The position numbers and the translations under genes are program-made. DNA of 64,000 nucleotides from Dehalobacter sp. CP (lineage in GTDB: Bacteria; Bacillota_B; Desulfitobacteriia; Desulfitobacteriales; Syntrophobotulaceae), in the NCBI GenBank assembly GCA_009910795.1, contig VMEE01000022.1, forward strand, positions 1 through 64,000, written 5' to 3'. The notes under the pieces are model-generated. The model saw only the letters and a list, made by a program, of their open reading frames with translations, had not been told where the DNA came from and made no database searches. Position 1 is the first letter of the stretch, and the number at the start of each line of letters is the position of its first letter. Below are positions 60,571 through 64,000 of the stretch, piece after piece.

Positions 60571-60589
60571 GCAAATGATTCGCATTTGC
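60571..60589. promoter_or_regulatory. Zur/Fur box
   Basis: GCAAATG-ATTCG-CATTTGC, a perfect inverted repeat 20 bases before znuA, in the znuA-zur divergent region. It fits a Zur operator. Confidence 0.8.
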
Positions 60590-60846
60590 ATTAATATATA
60601 AATTGATTATACTACAAAAGTATACATTTTATTCCCCTTGATTAGAAATTATTCCAAATATTTTTTTTGCAAAGTCATTAATGCTTTGTGAAGCTGTGTA
60701 AAAGTATTACAATAGAGTCAGAGTCAGATATATAAGGTTGAAATCATTAAAAACCTTCTGGAGCGACTGACAAAAACAACCTCATGATCAATTCGGAGGG
60801 CATTGTTCCGTTGTGAGCAAAAACTTGACTAAAAGGACTGAATTCT

Positions 60847-61296
60847 TTGCCTGAAAACCAGCAAGACCCATTAAAAGAAATCATGAAAAAAGCAGGGATC
60901 AAGAATACCAAGCATAGGAACTTGATATTTGACCTGCTTCAGAATGCGGAAAAACCTCTGACGGCTGAGGAGATTTTTATTTCTCTAAAAGATAAAAGCT
61001 CGTCAATTTGCCTTTCTACCGTCTATCGTACGCTGGAAAAGCTGATGTCGTGCAATCTGCTTCTCAAAACGAATATCTCTGATGATGGCAAAGCCAGATA
61101 TGAACTGAATCATGACCAGCATAAACACTATCTGATTTGTATGAAGTGCAACAAACGGATCTCGATTGCGGACTGCCCAATGAAAGAATTCGAAAAGGCC
61201 CTGAAAGACCAGGCCGATTTCGATGTGATCCAGCACAAATTGGAAATCTACGGTTACTGTCAGGACTGCAAGACCTCGCCGCAGCTAAAAAGATAA
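60847..61296 (+). CDS. zur: Fur-family regulator, probably Zur
   Basis: A 149-residue Fur-family repressor: winged helix (SICLSTVYRTLEKLMSCNLL), the H-x-H-H-type site HDQHKHYLICMKC and the structural zinc cysteines CMKCN and CQDC. Its location divergent from znuABC implies zinc control. TTG start at 60847 behind AAAAGGACTGAATTC. Its 3' end overlaps addA by 37 bases on the other strand. Confidence 0.92.
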   Translation: MPENQQDPLKEIMKKAGIKNTKHRNLIFDLLQNAEKPLTAEEIFISLKDKSSSICLSTVYRTLEKLMSCNLLLKTNISDDGKARYELNHDQHKHYLICMKCNKRISIADCPMKEFEKALKDQADFDVIQHKLEIYGYCQDCKTSPQLKR

Positions 61297-64000
61297 AAGT
61301 ACTTTTCTTTGACTTTTTTCCCTGTCAGCATTTCCAGCGCCCTGGCGTAATAGAGAATCTGCTGGCGGTACCTTTCTAGAATAATGCGGGATCCGCCTTC
61401 CGGAATCTGGTCCGTCTTATAGTCAACCAGGACAATCCCATCCTCTTCCTCAAAATAACAGTCAATAATGCCCTGCAACAGGACGACCTCCTGCCCGCAG
61501 ACACCTGCCGCCATGTCGGAGAATACTTCCCTGCATGGTATTTCTATATTAAAGCGGACTTCACGGTTTACACTGCCTGAAGCCTTCATTCTGCATCCGA
61601 GCGGGGACTCGAGAAAAAACATTATCTTTTCCGGATCGACGCTTTCAGCCTGCTGCTCTGTGAGCAGTTCTTTTTTGACCATTTCCTGAATCTGATTCGG
61701 AATGTCATTGCGCTGAACATCCAGGTGCTGCATGACAAAATGCAGAATCGTTCCCACTTCTGCCGCATTTAGCCCTTTCTTTTCTTCGAGAAACAACGGC
61801 TTTTTGATCAGCTGCGGCAGGGAAGCCGATCCGTTTGCAAGCCCCAGCCCTGTCTCTTCCGAAAGCTCCGCTTCCAGCCGTCTCTTCAGTTCGGTGACAG
61901 AGACTTTGGGCGGAATTCGGGTACTGGCAGTGAAAGTATACTCCCAGCCAAGCCTTCGCGCAATCTCTTTCTTTACATCTCTGCGGTGGAGTCGATCACT
62001 GTCGCTGTCGTTATTATCACGATTATCTCTACTATCGTTATTATCGTTATTATCATCATTAACTTCGGTATCACCGTGATCTTCGGTCTCCTGATGTAAA
62101 CTAGCCAGCCATCGGATGAATGTTTCTTCTTCCTTTTCCTGAACGGCTGATCTGCCAAGAAGCTCATTTTTTGTCCACATGCGGATCTGCCATTCGGACG
62201 GATCGTCAAGCAGACCGTTTCCCGATGCTCCCTCTGTTACATCGGTAGGATACCCGAGCCAGCCGGCCCGAGTGGCAGTGCTGCAGCCCCGGTACTTTAT
62301 GAGTGCCGGCCCGATCCAGTCCAGATATTTTTCTCCTTTGAATACTTCGTATGCAGGCAGCTTTTCCGGATCACCTGCAGTAGCTTTAGACCATTTATTC
62401 AACGCCTTCCGAGCATTGGAAACTGCTCCGGAGATAATCAGCTTTTCCCTGGCTCTGGTCAAGGCCACATAGAGAATCCGCATTTCTTCCGATAAGGTCT
62501 CCATCCTGATTTGTTCCCGAATTGCATATTTAGGAACCGACGGATACGCTATCCTGAGCCTTGGATCCGCAACGTCAGGACCGAGCCCAAGCTCCTGGTG
62601 AAATAAAATACTCCTGTTCAAATCCTGAAAGTTAAATTTCTTGCCGCATCCGGCCAAAATGACGACGGGGAATTCCAGCCCTTTGCTTTTATGAATACTC
62701 ATGATCCGAACGACATTATCATTTTCCCCAAGAATTTTGGCACTGCCAAAATCACCCTGGTTGCTTTTTAGCTTGTCAATGAAATTAATAAAATTGAACA
62801 ACCCTTTAAAGCTCGTTTCCTCATATTGTCTGGCCCGTTCAAATAGAATTCGGAGATTGGCCTGACGCTGCACGCCCCCAGGCATCGCTCCGACAATCCC
62901 ATAATATCCGGTCTCGGTATAAAGCCGCCAGAGCAGCCTGTCTGCAGACAGATATTGAGCGGTGTCCCGCCATCTGTGAAGTTTGCTCAGGAACATTGCT
63001 GCTTTCTTTCTCAGCGTTTCTTTTTCAGGTATTTCGTTATTCATTTTTTCTATCTCAGATTTTCCGTCCGCGAGTTGGTCCTGAAATTTGATTTCCGGCT
63101 TACTGCTCTGTAATTCGTTATCAGGCTTTCCGTTCTCCGGTTCAGGAGTATCCTCTTCTGCCGTCTCTTCCACCAACTGTTTAAGCGCCTCATAGATCGG
63201 CACATGCCGTCTGCTAAGCCGCAGCCCGGCGAGTTCATCAGATGAGAAAGCGGCCAGCGGCGATCTCAGAACGGCCAATAACGGAATATCCTGCAACGGA
63301 TTATCAATGATCTGGAGCAGTGACAGGATCACCTGTACCTCGGAAGACTTGAAAAATCCTGTACCGGTATCAGCAAAGGCAGGGATGCCCGCCGCCGTCA
63401 GTTCCTCTGTGAATACCTCGGACCAATTCCGGGTGGTCCGGAGAAGAATGACAATGTCGCTGCAGCGCAGCTCCCGGTATGTTTTGCTTTCTTTATCATA
63501 AACGGCCGTCCTCCTGCCCTTTTCATTCGGATGAAACAGTTCCTGTATCCTTCTGACCGTAAAGCGGGCTTCACACTGGATCGCATCCAGCATATCCGGG
63601 TCAATCTGTTCCGTTTCATCAGAGAGGCTATTTGAGGTGTCCGCAGACTCCGTCAATTCCTGTTCTTCCAGACCTGAACTGTCAGAGAATCCGTTTCCCT
63701 GGTCCAGCCGTTCCGGATCGCCTGTTTGAATAAGATGAAATTCTACGGATCCGCCAACCGTCAGCTGTTCCTGGTCATTTTCGGCAAAGACGGCCCCTGA
63801 ATTCAAAGCCTCGTTGAGATTGTAGTCCAGTTCCCCGACCTGCACCGACATGATCTGCCTGAAAATGTAGTTAACAGCATCAACCACTTCCCGGCGGCTG
63901 CGGAAATTCTTATACAGGCAAATTTTTCGATGGCTGGCGCCTTGTTCCGGAGAGTAACTGTGATACTTCTCCAGAAACAGTTCCGGTTTAGCCTGTCTGA
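61260..64000 (-). CDS. addA: AddA helicase-nuclease, C-terminal part (5' end beyond window)
   Basis: The minus frame runs from the right edge to TAA 61260 (913 codons visible). It shows UvrD-type helicase motifs NFRSREVVDAVNYIF, MSIHKSKGLEFPVVILAG, LYVALTRAREKLII, and the C-terminal RecB-type nuclease LLQGIIDCYFEEEDGIVLVDYKTD. AddA with AddB forms the double-strand-break repair nuclease of Firmicutes. Two hydrophilic inserts are notable: a Glu/Asn-rich one and an Asn/Asp/Arg run (about 61990-62080) made of repeated short DNA units. Confidence 0.95.
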   Translation of the reverse strand, partial: RQAKPELFLEKYHSYSPEQGASHRKICLYKNFRSRREVVDAVNYIFRQIMSVQVGELDYNLNEALNSGAVFAENDQEQLTVGGSVEFHLIQTGDPERLDQGNGFSDSSGLEEQELTESADTSNSLSDETEQIDPDMLDAIQCEARFTVRRIQELFHPNEKGRRTAVYDKESKTYRELRCSDIVILLRTTRNWSEVFTEELTAAGIPAFADTGTGFFKSSEVQVILSLLQIIDNPLQDIPLLAVLRSPLAAFSSDELAGLRLSRRHVPIYEALKQLVEETAEEDTPEPENGKPDNELQSSKPEIKFQDQLADGKSEIEKMNNEIPEKETLRKKAAMFLSKLHRWRDTAQYLSADRLLWRLYTETGYYGIVGAMPGGVQRQANLRILFERARQYEETSFKGLFNFINFIDKLKSNQGDFGSAKILGENDNVVRIMSIHKSKGLEFPVVILAGCGKKFNFQDLNRSILFHQELGLGPDVADPRLRIAYPSVPKYAIREQIRMETLSEEMRILYVALTRAREKLIISGAVSNARKALNKWSKATAGDPEKLPAYEVFKGEKYLDWIGPALIKYRGCSTATRAGWLGYPTDVTEGASGNGLLDDPSEWQIRMWTKNELLGRSAVQEKEEETFIRWLASLHQETEDHGDTEVNDDNNDNNDSRDNRDNNDSDSDRLHRRDVKKEIARRLGWEYTFTASTRIPPKVSVTELKRRLEAELSEETGLGLANGSASLPQLIKKPLFLEEKKGLNAAEVGTILHFVMQHLDVQRNDIPNQIQEMVKKELLTEQQAESVDPEKIMFFLESPLGCRMKASGSVNREVRFNIEIPCREVFSDMAAGVCGQEVVLLQGIIDCYFEEEDGIVLVDYKTDQIPEGGSRIILERYRQQILYYARALEMLTGKKVKEKYFYLFSCGEVLQS
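61998..62065. repeat. Simple-sequence tract inside addA
   Basis: TTATC/TTATCG-like hexamer and trinucleotide repeats encode an Asn/Asp-rich linker in AddA. It may vary in length by slippage. Confidence 0.7.

Overview
The window looks like a chromosomal segment of an organohalide-respiring Firmicute of the Desulfitobacterium/Dehalobacter group. The evidence is three Tat-exported reductive dehalogenases with their membrane anchors (RdhB), NosR-like RdhC proteins, a trigger-factor-like RdhT and CprK-type regulators, together with corrinoid methyltransferase operons, strong AGGAGG ribosome sites and frequent GTG/TTG starts. Genus and species cannot be decided from the sequence alone.

Layout. 1-6.3 kb: a PceA-type set rdhA-rdhB-rdhC (rdhC runs off the left edge) next to a CprA-type set cprK-cprB-cprA. 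Dehalobox-like palindromes sit about 41.5 bases upstream of predicted starts for cprB and cprK. 6.4-10.7 kb: a tandem duplication of a three-gene operon (corrinoid protein, UroD-type methyltransferase, 47-residue microprotein). 10.8-14.8 kb: an unassigned operon with a radical SAM protein, a 4-TM membrane protein, an ATC-hydrolase-like protein and a GMC-type flavoprotein. 15-22.8 kb: a salt and osmotic stress block: nhaB behind a c-di-GMP-I riboswitch, then ablA-ablB (acetyl-beta-lysine synthesis) and an OpuA/ProU-type betaine ABC transporter, all behind a c-di-AMP (ydaO) riboswitch plus terminator. 22.8-29.4 kb: sparse, decayed DNA with a tRNA-Val relic, an Rrf2 regulator/nitroreductase pair with three matching operators, and fragments of a phage tape measure gene, serine recombinase, DinD-like gene, DUF3991 gene, formate dehydrogenase, ABC ATPase and IS110. 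29.5-34.5 kb: a second PceA-type operon rdhA-rdhB-rdhC-rdhT plus a Crp/Fnr regulator. Its promoter lies in an IS66 remnant, and an IS256-family element upstream carries an outward promoter. 37.7-47.9 kb: ordinary genes (GntR/ABC transporter, hemerythrin, M20 peptidase, ferredoxin, thioesterase, SLH protein, transglycosylase, cupin). 48-53.7 kb: the aromatic operon aroF-tyrA-aroA-aroC-pheA, preceded by a Phe/Tyr/Trp-rich leader peptide and terminator. 54-57 kb: a ComX-like small protein and a ComP-like sensor that seems to lack its phospho-acceptor histidine. 57-64 kb: an FmdE-like gene, a zinc ABC importer (znuABC) with divergent zur, and the 3' part of addA.

The strongest items for follow-up are the aromatic leader-peptide attenuator, the ComX/ComP-like pair, the radical SAM/GMC operon, the duplicated methyltransferase operon with its microprotein, the RdhT that lacks a PPIase domain, and the promoter architecture shared by the reductive dehalogenase genes. 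Gene functions are assigned from recognised motifs and remembered family sequences; no database search was run.
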